From positions 1-36,887 of the forward strand of contig JAJYFM010000018.1 of assembly GCA_021790895.1 (NCBI GenBank): 36,887 nucleotides of DNA. The letters run 5' to 3'. This DNA is from a bacterium (GTDB taxonomy: Bacteria; Vulcanimicrobiota; Vulcanimicrobiia; Vulcanimicrobiales; Vulcanimicrobiaceae). The notes under the pieces were generated by a model. The model saw nothing but the letters and a program-made list of their open reading frames with translations, searched no databases and was not told the origin of the DNA. Numbering within the stretch: position 1 is the stretch's first letter; every line of letters starts with the position of its first letter. Shown one piece after another: positions 15,562 to 23,110 of the stretch. A program made the translations under genes and the position numbers.

Positions 15562-16709
15562 GCGCGAGCGCTCCGCTCGATTGCGTGCCGGAGATCGGCG
15601 ATGAGATCGTCGCAATCTTCGATGCCGACTGAAAGGCGCAAGAGTCCGTCGGTCACGCCGCGTCGCTCGCGATCTTCCTTCGGAATCGAACCGTGCGTCA
15701 TGCGCGCGGGATGGCAGAGGAGCGATTCCACGCCGCCGAGCGATTCTGCAAGGCTGAAGAGCTTGGTTTCGCGGGCAAAGGCGAAGGCGCGCTCGACGGG
15801 CCCTCGGAGCACGAAACTGAGCATGCCGCCGAATCCGCTCATCTGCGCCTTCGCAATCGCGTGCTGCGGATGGCTCGCTAATCCCGGGTAATAGACGCGC
15901 GCGACTTCGTCGTGCGCGTCGAGAAACTCCGCGACGCGCGCAGCGTTCGCGGCATGCTCGCGCATGCGGATCGCCAAGGTCTTTGCACCGCGCATCGTGA
16001 GCCACGCATCGTGCGGCCCGGGTACGCCGCCGACGGCATTTTGGTGGAACTTGATCGATTCGTGCAGATCCGATCGGTCGGTGATCGCCGCTCCCCCGAC
16101 GACATCGGAGTGCCCACCGATATACTTCGTCGTCGAGTGCACGACGACGTCGGCTCCCAACGAGAGCGGTTGCTGAAAATACGGTGAAGCGAAGGTGTTA
16201 TCGACGACGACGATCGTACGCTCGCGGTCGCGCAGCGCGCAGATCGCAGCGATGTCGACGATCTTGAGCAACGGATTGGTCGGCGTCTCGATCCAGATCA
16301 GTTTCGTCTCTTCCCGAATCGCGCTGCGAACCGCTGCAAGGTCGCTCATATCGACGTAGGTGAACGACATGCCGTAACGCTCTAAAACGCGCGAGAAGAG
16401 GCGGTAGGTTCCGCCGTAAAGATCGTCGGTCACCACGATGTGGTCGCCGGCGCTGCAGAGATTCAAGACCGCCGCCGTCGCGGCCATACCACTGGAGAAG
16501 GCGCTGCAATAGCGCGCATTTTCAAGCGATGCCAACTGCGCTTCGAGCGCGCTGCGCGTCGGATTCACGGTGCGGCTGTAATCGAAGCCGCGGTGCTCGC
16601 CGACCGCCGTCTGCGTGTAGGTCGAGGTTTGGTAGATCGGCACGATCGTCGCGCCGGTCGTCGGATCGGCCTCTTGGCCGACGTGGATCGCTCGGGTGCT
16701 GAATTTCAT
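15558..16709 (-). CDS. PLP-dependent trans-sulfuration enzyme (cystathionine gamma-lyase/gamma-synthase)
   Basis: The 383-residue product is a full-length Cys/Met metabolism PLP enzyme. YSRTVNPTR (44-52), FSSGMAATAAVL, DLYGGTYRL, ETPTNPLLKI, VVVDNTFASPYFQ and the PLP lysine K195 in HSTTKYIGGHSDVVGG are all present. Members either split cystathionine to cysteine, 2-oxobutyrate and ammonia or make it from an acylated homoserine; sequence alone does not separate these. Lying nine bases after cystathionine beta-synthase, the lyase role in reverse transsulfuration (methionine to cysteine) is the better inference. ATG at 16709. Confidence 0.93.
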   Translation of the reverse strand: MKFSTRAIHVGQEADPTTGATIVPIYQTSTYTQTAVGEHRGFDYSRTVNPTRSALEAQLASLENARYCSAFSSGMAATAAVLNLCSAGDHIVVTDDLYGGTYRLFSRVLERYGMSFTYVDMSDLAAVRSAIREETKLIWIETPTNPLLKIVDIAAICALRDRERTIVVVDNTFASPYFQQPLSLGADVVVHSTTKYIGGHSDVVGGAAITDRSDLHESIKFHQNAVGGVPGPHDAWLTMRGAKTLAIRMREHAANAARVAEFLDAHDEVARVYYPGLASHPQHAIAKAQMSGFGGMLSFVLRGPVERAFAFARETKLFSLAESLGGVESLLCHPARMTHGSIPKEDRERRGVTDGLLRLSVGIEDCDDLIADLRHAIERSARA

Positions 16710-16718
16710 GAAGGCGCG

Positions 16719-18116
16719 TTACCCTGCCGCCTCGGGGCTACCGGAAAGAAACGTAATAATATCTTGTCGCGTGACGACGCCGACGGGTTCGTCGGCATCG
16801 GTGACGACGATGGCATGGTTTGCCAGCGTGAGCAGTTTATAGGCGCTCTCGAGCGGCTCGGTACTATCGAGCGATGGGAAGGGGCGCCCCATGACCTCGC
16901 CGACTTGCCGATGCACGATATCGCTGCGGTCGAAGACCGCCTGCATCACCGCGACATCGTTGACGCTGCCGATCTGCTCGCGACCGCGCATGATCGGAAT
17001 CTGCGAGATCTCGTACTTGCGCAGAATATCTAAAGCGCGCTGCACCGTCTCGCGTTCGTCGAGCACGATCATCGGGGGAAGCGGTGTTTTGCTACGCAGG
17101 ACATCGGCGACCGTTGCGCGGCGTTTCCCATCGGCGAGGAAGCCGTTGGCGATCATCCATTCATCGTTGAAGATCTTCGACATGTATCCGCGCCCGGAGT
17201 CGGGGAAGATGACCACGACGACGGCGTCTTCAGGAAGCGAGCGCGCGAGTTGAATCGCGGCGACGGCAGCGGTTCCCGATGAACCACCGACGAGCAAGCC
17301 CTCTTCGCGTGTGATGCGGCGCGCCATGAGGAACGAATCGCGGTCCGAGACGCGAACCATCTCGTCGATCACTTTCAAATCGACGGTTTCGGGGAGATAG
17401 TTCATCCCGATGCCTTCGACGGCATACGAACGCGGCGTATCGCCGGAGTAGATCGAACCCTCCGGGTCGGCGCCGATAACATGGATCTTCGGGTTGCGCT
17501 CTTTGAGATAACGCGCCGTTCCGGAGATCGTGCCGCCGGTGCCGATTCCGGCGACGAAATGCGTCAGCGTACCGCGCGTCTGCTCCCAAATCTCGGGGCC
17601 GGTCGTCGCGTAATGCGCATCGGGATTATGGTGGTTGTGAAATTGATTCGGTTGGAACGCGCCGGGGATCTCCGCGGCGAGGCGATTGGCGACGCCATAG
17701 TACGACTCGGGGGAATCCGAGGGAACGTTGGTCGGGGTCACGACGACCTCGGCGCCGTAGGCTTTGAGGAGGTCGATTTTCTCGCGCGACATTTTGTCGG
17801 GCATGACGAGGATGCAACGATATCCGCGGATCGCCGCGGCCATCGCCAGGCCGCTGCCGGTGTTTCCGCTGGTCGGTTCGACGATCGTCCCGCCGGGCTT
17901 CAGCAGCCCTGCTTTCTCCGCGGCTTCGAGCATGGCGACCGCCGGGCGGTCTTTGATGCTGCCGCCGGGGTTCATGTACTCGACCTTGGCGAGGACGAGG
18001 CAGCGCGCGCCGTCGGTCACGCTGTTGAGACGGACAAGCGGCGTGTTTCCGATGGCGGCGAGGGCGTCGGCGCAGTAATCGGGCCGAAGAGCGGAGTCGA
18101 TCGATGGGCTTTGCAT
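16719..18116 (-). CDS. Cystathionine beta-synthase with C-terminal CBS pair
   Basis: The product has 465 residues. The PLP fold II catalytic domain covers about 15-330. K55 in NPGGSIKDRPAV binds PLP, and PTSGNTGSGLA and GIGTGGTISG bind the substrate carboxylate and PLP phosphate. Two CBS domains follow (about 340-455), seen in RALDILRKYEISQIPIM and ANHAIVVTDADEPVGVVT. The sequence GADPEGSIYSG and the ending GRGYMSKIFNDEWM favour cystathionine beta-synthase over O-acetylserine sulfhydrylase. It condenses homocysteine with serine. The CBS pair may sense adenosyl ligands. It is the first gene of a two-gene operon with the lyase. The ATG at 18116 has GGAG four bases upstream. No riboswitch fits in the 90-bp gap upstream. 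Confidence 0.93.
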   Translation of the reverse strand: MQSPSIDSALRPDYCADALAAIGNTPLVRLNSVTDGARCLVLAKVEYMNPGGSIKDRPAVAMLEAAEKAGLLKPGGTIVEPTSGNTGSGLAMAAAIRGYRCILVMPDKMSREKIDLLKAYGAEVVVTPTNVPSDSPESYYGVANRLAAEIPGAFQPNQFHNHHNPDAHYATTGPEIWEQTRGTLTHFVAGIGTGGTISGTARYLKERNPKIHVIGADPEGSIYSGDTPRSYAVEGIGMNYLPETVDLKVIDEMVRVSDRDSFLMARRITREEGLLVGGSSGTAAVAAIQLARSLPEDAVVVVIFPDSGRGYMSKIFNDEWMIANGFLADGKRRATVADVLRSKTPLPPMIVLDERETVQRALDILRKYEISQIPIMRGREQIGSVNDVAVMQAVFDRSDIVHRQVGEVMGRPFPSLDSTEPLESAYKLLTLANHAIVVTDADEPVGVVTRQDIITFLSGSPEAAG

Positions 18117-18206
18117 AGCGCTCCGGGCTTCTTACTGTGGCTGCCCGCTGCCTGCGTCCCCACCGCCGCGCAGGGGCGCGCGATGCGACGCGATAATCCA
18201 TCGGGG

Positions 18207-18605
18207 ATGAAGGCTCTCCTGCGCGGCTTCGCGTTTCTTGCAATCGCAGCGATCCTCGGCGGATGTAACGACGGGGCGCTGCCTCCGGGGGCATCCTATG
18301 CATCGCTCACGGGAACGGTGATCGATACGGCGACGAATCAGCCGATCGCCGGAGCGATCGTCACCGTCGACACCGTCCTTACGGCGACGAGCGACGCTGC
18401 CGGGCACTTTACGTTTGCGAAGATTCCGACCGGTGATTTCGACTACACGGTGCAGGCACCGGGTTACACGACGCTGAGTTCCAGCGGAAGCGCGATACCG
18501 GGAAAGCCGCGCGCAATCGTCGTTCGCCTCAGCGTGCAGAAGACGTCGGCGAGCCCCGGAACAACGACGCCCGCTTCGCCACCACCTGATCGATCGTCTC
18601 GATAA
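18207..18605 (+). CDS. Lipoprotein with a carboxypeptidase regulatory-like (transthyretin-like) domain
   Basis: The product has 132 residues. MKALLRGFAFLAIAAILGGC is a lipoprotein signal with the lipobox ILGGC. Residues 31-105 match the CarboxypepD_reg pattern: LTGTVIDTATNQPIAGAIV, then DAAGHFTFAKIPTGDFDYTV and QAPGYTT. This is a small beta-sandwich used for surface binding. The tail is Pro/Ser/Thr-rich. An ATG at 18183, with AGGGG six bases upstream, is an alternative start that would add eight residues. The last 77 bp overlap the 3' end of yvcK on the other strand, which constrains both tails. Confidence 0.8.
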   Translation: MKALLRGFAFLAIAAILGGCNDGALPPGASYASLTGTVIDTATNQPIAGAIVTVDTVLTATSDAAGHFTFAKIPTGDFDYTVQAPGYTTLSSSGSAIPGKPRAIVVRLSVQKTSASPGTTTPASPPPDRSSR

Positions 18606-19854
18606 CTGCTTGCGCGAGGCGTTCGGGATCGTGACGAACGTGCTCCGATTCACTCATCACCGCCGCAACGATCGGTTCGACGCCAAGCGCGCGAATCGCT
18701 GATTCATCGTTCTCGACCGGTAACTGTCCCTCGACGGCATAGAGGTCGAGCAGGCGACGCGGCCGCTGCGCATTCACCAGTGCATAATCGCAGATCTTCA
18801 CGCCGCCATATCGTTGGAGCGTTGCGACATGTTGCGAGGCACTCATCGCCCCGGTCTCGCCGGGTTGCGTCATCACGTTACAGACGTAGATTTTGACGGC
18901 ATGAGCCGCCGCAATCTCGGTGGCGATGCGTTCGATTAAAAGGTTGGGGAGGATCGACGTGAAGAGCGAGCCCGGGCCCAAAACGATTGCGTCGGCGGCG
19001 CGAATCGCTTCGATGACTTCCTCGAGCGGCTTCACATCGGCAGGATCGAGAAAGAGCCGCGCGATTGGGCTCGGGCTCTTGCCGACCTCCGACTCTCCGC
19101 GCAGAATCTTCCCATCGGCAATCTCGGCGCAGAGCGTCGCAAAACGCAGCGTCGATGGAAGCACGCGCCCGATAACGCTGAGAACGCGACTCGATTCTTT
19201 AATCGCGCTATCGAAATTGCCGGTGATACCGGTCATCGCCGCGATAAAAAGATTGCCGAACGAATGCCCCTCGAGCCCCTCGCCGTCGGCGAAACGGTAG
19301 CGAAAGAGGTCGGTGACCAACGCTTCATCGTCGGCGAGAGCGACCAAACAGTTGCGTATATCTCCCGGAGGCAGGACGCCGAGCTCTTTCTGCAGCCGCC
19401 CGGAGGAACCGCCGTCGTCGCTGACGGTAACGACGGCGGTGAGATTGCTGGTATGGGTCTTGAGCCCGCGGAGCAGCGTTGAGAGCCCGGTGCCGCCACC
19501 GATCGCAACGACCTTGTAGCCCTGCGCGAGCTTAAAGCGGCGCAGGCGCCCTAACGGATCGGTGCGCGGTTCGCGTGCCGAGCGCGCGACGGCACGAACG
19601 CTAAAATAGAGTCCGAGCGCCATCATGGTGATGCCGATGGCGATAAAGGCGGTGGTGAGGAATGACGGCGGCATAAGGTCGACGACGAACGCGTCGAGCA
19701 TTTCATCGATCCGGATGTGCACCCCGGATGCAACGACGATACGATTGGCGGCGTCGAGAATAAAAAACAGGCCGATCAGCGCGACGAACATCCACCGTTT
19801 GATGCCGAAGCCGGGAAGAATCCATTGCGCACCGGTGAGAATTCGCGAACGCAT
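18529..19854 (-). CDS. yvcK: YvcK/CofD-like family protein (gluconeogenesis factor) with two N-terminal membrane segments
   Basis: The product has 441 residues. Two hydrophobic segments (about 21-45 and 65-90) precede the YvcK domain. That domain starts at KVVAIGGGTGLSTLLRGLK (GGGTG 119-123) and continues with TVSDDGGSSGRL, PPGDIRNCLVAL, GHSFGNLFIAAM and a LGPGSLFTSILPNL segment. YvcK proteins bind UDP-sugars and influence cell-wall precursor supply and growth on gluconeogenic carbon sources in other bacteria. Membrane-anchored versions are known in several phyla. Its ATG overlaps the rapZ stop (TAATG at 19856-19852), so the pair is coupled. The usual third partner, whiA, is absent; a lipoprotein gene converges instead. 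Confidence 0.93.
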   Translation of the reverse strand: MRSRILTGAQWILPGFGIKRWMFVALIGLFFILDAANRIVVASGVHIRIDEMLDAFVVDLMPPSFLTTAFIAIGITMMALGLYFSVRAVARSAREPRTDPLGRLRRFKLAQGYKVVAIGGGTGLSTLLRGLKTHTSNLTAVVTVSDDGGSSGRLQKELGVLPPGDIRNCLVALADDEALVTDLFRYRFADGEGLEGHSFGNLFIAAMTGITGNFDSAIKESSRVLSVIGRVLPSTLRFATLCAEIADGKILRGESEVGKSPSPIARLFLDPADVKPLEEVIEAIRAADAIVLGPGSLFTSILPNLLIERIATEIAAAHAVKIYVCNVMTQPGETGAMSASQHVATLQRYGGVKICDYALVNAQRPRRLLDLYAVEGQLPVENDESAIRALGVEPIVAAVMSESEHVRHDPERLAQAVIETIDQVVAKRASLFRGSPTSSAR

Positions 19855-20732
19855 TATCGGCCGATATCCCGCGCTGCGACATTGCAGTCCGTGCCGGCGA
19901 CGCTCTGCGTGCAGGCCTCGCTCAGGCGGTGCGCGACGTAGAGCGATCGATGTCGGCCACCGGTGCAGCCGATGCCGATCGTGACGCGGGTCTTCCCTTC
20001 GCGCCGATAGAGCGGAAGAAGAAAGGCGATGAGGTCGCGCGCGCGCTCGAGGAAGGGTTCGAGGGTTTCGTCGCCTTCGATAAATTTTGCGACCGCGGGA
20101 TCGCTTCCAAGGCGTTCGCGTAATTCGGGATCGTAATTAGGATTGGCGAGAAAGCGCACGTCGAAGAGCAGGTCGAGCTCGGGCGGTAAGCCGTACTTGA
20201 AACCGAACGCGAGAAACGTGACGTCGAGCGCCCCACCGAGCTCGCTGCCGACGGCGTTGCTGACGCGGGCGCGTAGTTGCGAGAGCGTCATCGCGTCGGT
20301 CTCGATGGTCGTGGTCGCGAGATCGTGAATCGGTGCGAGCGCCGTCCGCTCGCGTTCGATCGCTTCGGTGAGCGTCACGCCGAGGCTGAGGCGATGGCGG
20401 CGCCGCGTTTCACTAAAGCGCCCGATCAGCGCGCGCTCTCCGGCCTCGAGAAAGAGGACGTCGAGCCGAGCGACCTGCGTGCGCAATGCATCGATACGCG
20501 CGACGAACGCGGCGACTTCGCCGTCGGGAAGCGTAAATGAGAGCGCCACCTGGTTGGTGCCGCGTTGGTGAAAATGCTCGAGCGTCGCGTCGAGAAGATC
20601 GGCGGGAAGTTGGGCGACGCAGGCGAAGCCGATATCTTCTAGGATCTTGAGCGTCTGCGTGACCCCGGCGCCGGAGAGGCCCGCGGCGATGACCAGGTGG
20701 AGCTCGGGAAATCGTGATGCAGGAGTCGGCAT
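19854..20732 (-). CDS. rapZ: RapZ/YvcJ family RNase adapter-like protein with degenerate Walker A
   Basis: The product has 292 residues. The C-terminal domain carries the family signature (FGFKYGLPPELDLLFDVRFL, then IGIGCTGGRHRSLYVAHRL). The N-terminal nucleotide-binding domain is recognisable, but the P-loop reads GLSGAGVTQ (18-26): Val replaces the Walker A lysine, where most members have GxSGAGKS. The following DNLP motif reads AQLP. ATP or GTP hydrolysis is therefore doubtful. In E. coli, RapZ senses GlcNAc-6-P pathway status through its C-terminal domain. The ATG at 20732 is preceded by GGAGA about ten bases away. The start codon lies back to back with that of DUF2203. Coupled to yvcK. 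Confidence 0.88.
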   Translation of the reverse strand: MPTPASRFPELHLVIAAGLSGAGVTQTLKILEDIGFACVAQLPADLLDATLEHFHQRGTNQVALSFTLPDGEVAAFVARIDALRTQVARLDVLFLEAGERALIGRFSETRRRHRLSLGVTLTEAIERERTALAPIHDLATTTIETDAMTLSQLRARVSNAVGSELGGALDVTFLAFGFKYGLPPELDLLFDVRFLANPNYDPELRERLGSDPAVAKFIEGDETLEPFLERARDLIAFLLPLYRREGKTRVTIGIGCTGGRHRSLYVAHRLSEACTQSVAGTDCNVAARDIGR

Positions 20733-21123
20733 GTCGTTGTTTTCTCCGCGCGAGGCAAACGCCCTCATCGCTAAAATCGAACCGCTCGTTGAGGAGCTCT
20801 TGCGCTTGCGGCGCGAGCTGGCGATCAACCTGCTCGCGACGAACCCCGAGTTGCGCGTCGGGCCGAGCCGCAACCGCCTCGCCGGTCCGCATTCGACGCT
20901 CCCCACGCCGCGTTTCGGCGAGATGAAGATCGAGATCATCCGGCTGATCCACCGCATCGAGCACTTCGGCTGTGTGGTGAAGGACATCGACCTGGGTCTG
21001 ATCGATTTTCCCAGCGAGCGTCAGGGCGAATCGATCTGGCTCTGCTGGAAGTTCGGCGAGCCGCTCGTTGCGCACTGGCATGGCGAGAACGAGGGCTTCG
21101 AATCGCGCCGGCCGCTGAAATAG
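20731..21123 (+). CDS. DUF2203 family protein
   Basis: The product has 130 residues. The N-terminal SPREANALIAKIEPLVEELL and the C-terminal VVKDIDLGLIDFPSE with SIWLCWKFGEPLVAHWH are the two hallmarks of DUF2203, a small family of unknown function. There is no signal peptide. The ATG at 20731 overlaps the rapZ ATG on the opposite strand within CATG (20730-20733). AGGAG at 20721-20725 provides a ribosome binding site five bases upstream, inside rapZ codons 3-4. Confidence 0.9.
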   Translation: MSLFSPREANALIAKIEPLVEELLRLRRELAINLLATNPELRVGPSRNRLAGPHSTLPTPRFGEMKIEIIRLIHRIEHFGCVVKDIDLGLIDFPSERQGESIWLCWKFGEPLVAHWHGENEGFESRRPLK

Positions 21124-21141
21124 CGGCGCCGCCGCGCGGGG

Positions 21142-21552
21142 TTAGGCGGGAGCCTTCTCGGCGCCGGCTTCGAAGGGAATGAAATCCTCGGCGAGCCCTT
21201 GCAAGCGCACTTCACCGAACTCGGCGGTATAGGCGCCGCTCTCGACCCCGACGATCGTGCCGCTCTCCGGAACATTTGCAAGCTGGGGAATTTTTGCGCG
21301 CAGTTCCTCGGGAATGCGCACCTTATCACCGATCGCGAGCGAGCCTTGATCCCAGAGCGCGTTGAGCGCGTCGAGCAGCATCGGCAGCGGTATGCCGTAA
21401 TCTTCGCTGACGGCGCCGATGGTGTGCGATTCGCTGATCGCGCAATTGCTGCAGCCGCCGAGGTGGAAGCGCGCAAAGACGCGGCGCGCACCGGCATGCA
21501 TCTTGAAGGCCTGATCGACCGTAATTTCGGGGGTAAAGGTCTGCTCGCTCAT
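21142..21552 (-). CDS. DUF1858/redox-disulfide-like domain protein
   Basis: The product has 136 residues. The N-terminal half (FTPEITVDQAFKMHAGARRV, then GGCSNC with C34 and C37, and HTIGAVSEDYGI) matches the small DUF1858 or hybrid-cluster-protein-associated domain with a CxxC redox pair. The C-terminal half (GTIVGVESGAYTAEFGE to EDFIPFEAG) is a beta-rich extension I do not recognise. The start at 21552 is supported by TTAGGA about seven bases upstream; an upstream ATG would add 17 residues without a ribosome binding site. It converges on DUF2203 with 18 bp between stops. Its role is unknown, perhaps thiol or iron-sulfur related. Confidence 0.8.
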   Translation of the reverse strand: MSEQTFTPEITVDQAFKMHAGARRVFARFHLGGCSNCAISESHTIGAVSEDYGIPLPMLLDALNALWDQGSLAIGDKVRIPEELRAKIPQLANVPESGTIVGVESGAYTAEFGEVRLQGLAEDFIPFEAGAEKAPA

Positions 21553-21629
21553 CTTGGGTCCTAACGCTGGATTGCGGGGAGGGAAGGGTTCTTTTCGTAC
21601 CAACGCAGCGGCGACCCTGGAGGTTGCGC

Positions 21630-22040
21630 GTGCGGAGGCGTGCCTGTAAGCCGGATTCTGTACCTGCAGTTCATGCAGGCGACGATCATCTCTCTGGGGT
21701 GCGCGTCACCGCGCACCTCGGTGCAACGTAACTCGAGCCGGGTGGGCGACCCGCCTGCCGCAAGCGACAGGTATCGAGCGGTCTTGCTTCGGATGGGGTT
21801 TACCGCGAGGCTACGTCACCGTAGTCCTCCGTGAGCTCTTACCTCACGATTTCACCCTTACCGGCGGCTCGCGCCGACGGCGGTATGTTTCTGTGGCACT
21901 TTCCTTCGAGTTACCCCGACAGGCCGTTAGCCTGCATCCTGCCCGCTGAAGCCCGGACTTTCCTCGCCGCATCCGCGGCGCGATCGACCAGCACCCTCCG
22001 CCTGCAGGGGGTACGCGCCCGCCACCGCAGCCTCCTACGG
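21630..22040 (-). ncRNA. rnpB: RNase P RNA (bacterial type A)
   Basis: On the minus strand the conserved 5' P4 segment GAGGAAAGTCCGGGC (21966-21952) and the 3' universal segment ACAGAATCCGGCTTACAG (21662-21645) are both present. The L15 loop GGTAAACCCCATC, which binds tRNA CCA ends, is at about 21804-21792. GGAGG near 22035-22031 can pair with CCTCC near 21638-21634 as P1. Ends are approximate to within a few bases. The RNA is the catalytic subunit that matures tRNA 5' ends. Confidence 0.95.
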
Positions 22041-22056
22041 CCGGGGGGCGATCCGA

Positions 22057-22103
22057 TTGCTGCACGTCGGCCATTTTGCTAGCATGGTCATATAGTATGA
22101 CCA
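22057..22103 (+). promoter_or_regulatory. Promoter and palindromic operator of the toxin-antitoxin operon
   Basis: TGGTCATA-TAG-TATGACCA (22085-22103) is a perfect inverted repeat with 8-bp arms and contains the antitoxin ATG (22097). TTGCTG (22057-22062), a 17-bp spacer and TAGCAT (22080-22085) form a plausible promoter that would give a nearly leaderless mRNA. The palindrome is well placed for autorepression by the Phd-like antitoxin. It also lies about 45-63 bases upstream of the rnpB 5' end, on the opposite strand. Confidence 0.6.
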
Positions 22104-22393
22104 GACAGAAAAACACGAACGCATCGAAACCGGTCTCGCTGCTGCTGCTCGGGTCGCGAACGATCGGCGCGGCTGCATTCAAATCGCGATGTCTGGAAAT
22201 CATGGACGAAGTCGAACGCTCCGGCTTGGAAGTCGTGATTACGAAACATCGCCGACCCGTTGCGCGTCTGCTTCCGGCGCATGTGGCCGGCGCGGTCTTC
22301 TGCGGCGCGCTTCGCGGCCGCGTCGTGAGTGTCGGGGAGATCGTCGAGCCGATCGGAGTGCCGTGGGAGAATGATGACCCCCATTTTGCTTGA
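22097..22393 (+). CDS. Phd/YefM-family antitoxin
   Basis: The product has 98 residues. The core SRTIGAAAFKSRCLEIMDEV, then SGLEVVITKHRRPVARLLP, is the Phd/YefM DNA-binding fold; the C-terminal 40 residues (VVSVGEIVEPIGVPWEN) would wrap the toxin. There is an N-terminal extension of about 20 residues before the usual family start. The ATG at 22097 lies in the centre of a palindrome and lacks a Shine-Dalgarno sequence, which suggests a leaderless message. It overlaps the toxin gene by 20 bp, the normal antitoxin-first order. Confidence 0.9.
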   Translation: MTRQKNTNASKPVSLLLLGSRTIGAAAFKSRCLEIMDEVERSGLEVVITKHRRPVARLLPAHVAGAVFCGALRGRVVSVGEIVEPIGVPWENDDPHFA

Positions 22394-22784
22394 TACGCAC
22401 GCCGCGATTTGGGCCGCCGATGGAACGCTGCACTCCACTTGTCGCAGGAACATCGACGCTGCGGCGCGCGATGGGCGTCTCTTGCTCTCGCCGATCTCGG
22501 CGTGGGAGGTGGCGATGCTCGTCGAAAAGGGGCGTTTGAACCTCACGGTATCGGTCGATACCTACGTGCGCGAACTCTTCGCGCTGCCCGGCGTGGTGAC
22601 GGCGCCCCTCTCACCGACGATCGCAGCGGAGGCGGCGATGCTCGGTCAGCCGATGCACGCCGACCCAGCGGACCGCATGCTGGTGGCCACCGCAATTGCC
22701 TACGGCGCGAGCCTGATGACGCGCGACCGGCGATTGCAGGCGTACGCACGTGCGACGAAGTCGTTACGCTGCATCGCTTGCTGA
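22374..22784 (+). CDS. PIN-domain toxin (VapC-like ribonuclease)
   Basis: The product has 136 residues. The PIN acidic residues are visible: ILLDTHAAIWA (first Asp), ISAWEVAMLVEKGRL (Glu), DPADRMLVATAIAYG (Asp) and MTRDRRL (final Asp). PIN toxins cleave RNA, often tRNA or rRNA, and are neutralised by their cognate antitoxin. Two adjacent in-frame ATGs exist at 22371 and 22374; the second is better spaced from GGGAG (22365-22369). It overlaps the Phd-like antitoxin by 20 bp and is followed by a strong hairpin at 22794-22811. Confidence 0.92.
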   Translation: MTPILLDTHAAIWAADGTLHSTCRRNIDAAARDGRLLLSPISAWEVAMLVEKGRLNLTVSVDTYVRELFALPGVVTAPLSPTIAAEAAMLGQPMHADPADRMLVATAIAYGASLMTRDRRLQAYARATKSLRCIAC

Positions 22785-22811
22785 AAAGAAAAACGCCCGA
22801 AGAATCGGGCG
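22785..22811 (-). terminator. Terminator for tRNA-Ala (GGC), probably also ending the toxin operon
   Basis: CGCCCGA (22794-22800), loop AGAA and TCGGGCG (22805-22811) form a stable hairpin. On the minus strand it is followed by TTTTTCTTTTC, a strong U-tract. On the plus strand it follows the toxin stop by ten bases but has only a weak T-tract (ATTTC). Confidence 0.85.
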
Positions 22812-22816
22812 ATTTC

Positions 22817-22892
22817 TGGTGGAGGCAAGGAGACTCGAACTCCTGACCCTCACGCTGCCAGCGTGATGCTCTACCAACTGAGCTATGCCCCC
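22817..22892 (-). tRNA. tRNA-Ala (anticodon GGC)
   Basis: The acceptor GGGGGCA pairs with TGCCTCC, giving the alanine identity pair G3-U70. The anticodon loop CTGGCAG gives GGC. The T-loop TTCGAGT is present and CCA is encoded (22819-22817). Length is 76 nt. Confidence 0.97.
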
Positions 22893-23011
22893 CAAGGTGC
22901 GGCGCGTTCTCTTCACGCCGCCCAGCCAGAGTCCTTCGCGATGCGCGGAATTCCTCAACGGTCGCCGAGAGGAGAATCCGCTGCCGGGGGCCAACCCTCG
23001 TGCGCCGCGAC

Positions 23012-23087
23012 GGGGACGTAGCTCAGTTGGTAGAGCGCCTGCTTTGCAAGCAGGATGTCGCAGGTTCGAATCCTGTCGTCTCCACCA
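23012..23087 (+). tRNA. tRNA-Ala (anticodon TGC)
   Basis: The acceptor GGGGACG pairs with CGTCTCC, again with G3-U70. The anticodon loop TTTGCAA gives TGC. The T-loop TTCGAAT is present and CCA is encoded at 23085-23087. It is divergent from tRNA-Ala (GGC) across about 120 bp in which I could not pick out clear promoters. Confidence 0.97.
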
Positions 23088-23110
23088 TGCGTTTGCCGCA
23101 GCTCCGCTCG

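Noticed and set aside
17481-18206. An upstream extension of the small lipoprotein by more than 200 codons
   Set aside because: It is antisense to cystathionine beta-synthase and would bury the lipoprotein signal peptide in mid-protein.
18117-18206. Possible SAM or cysteine riboswitch upstream of the transsulfuration operon
   Set aside because: The gap is only 90 bp, contains the start region of the divergent lipoprotein and shows no riboswitch core.
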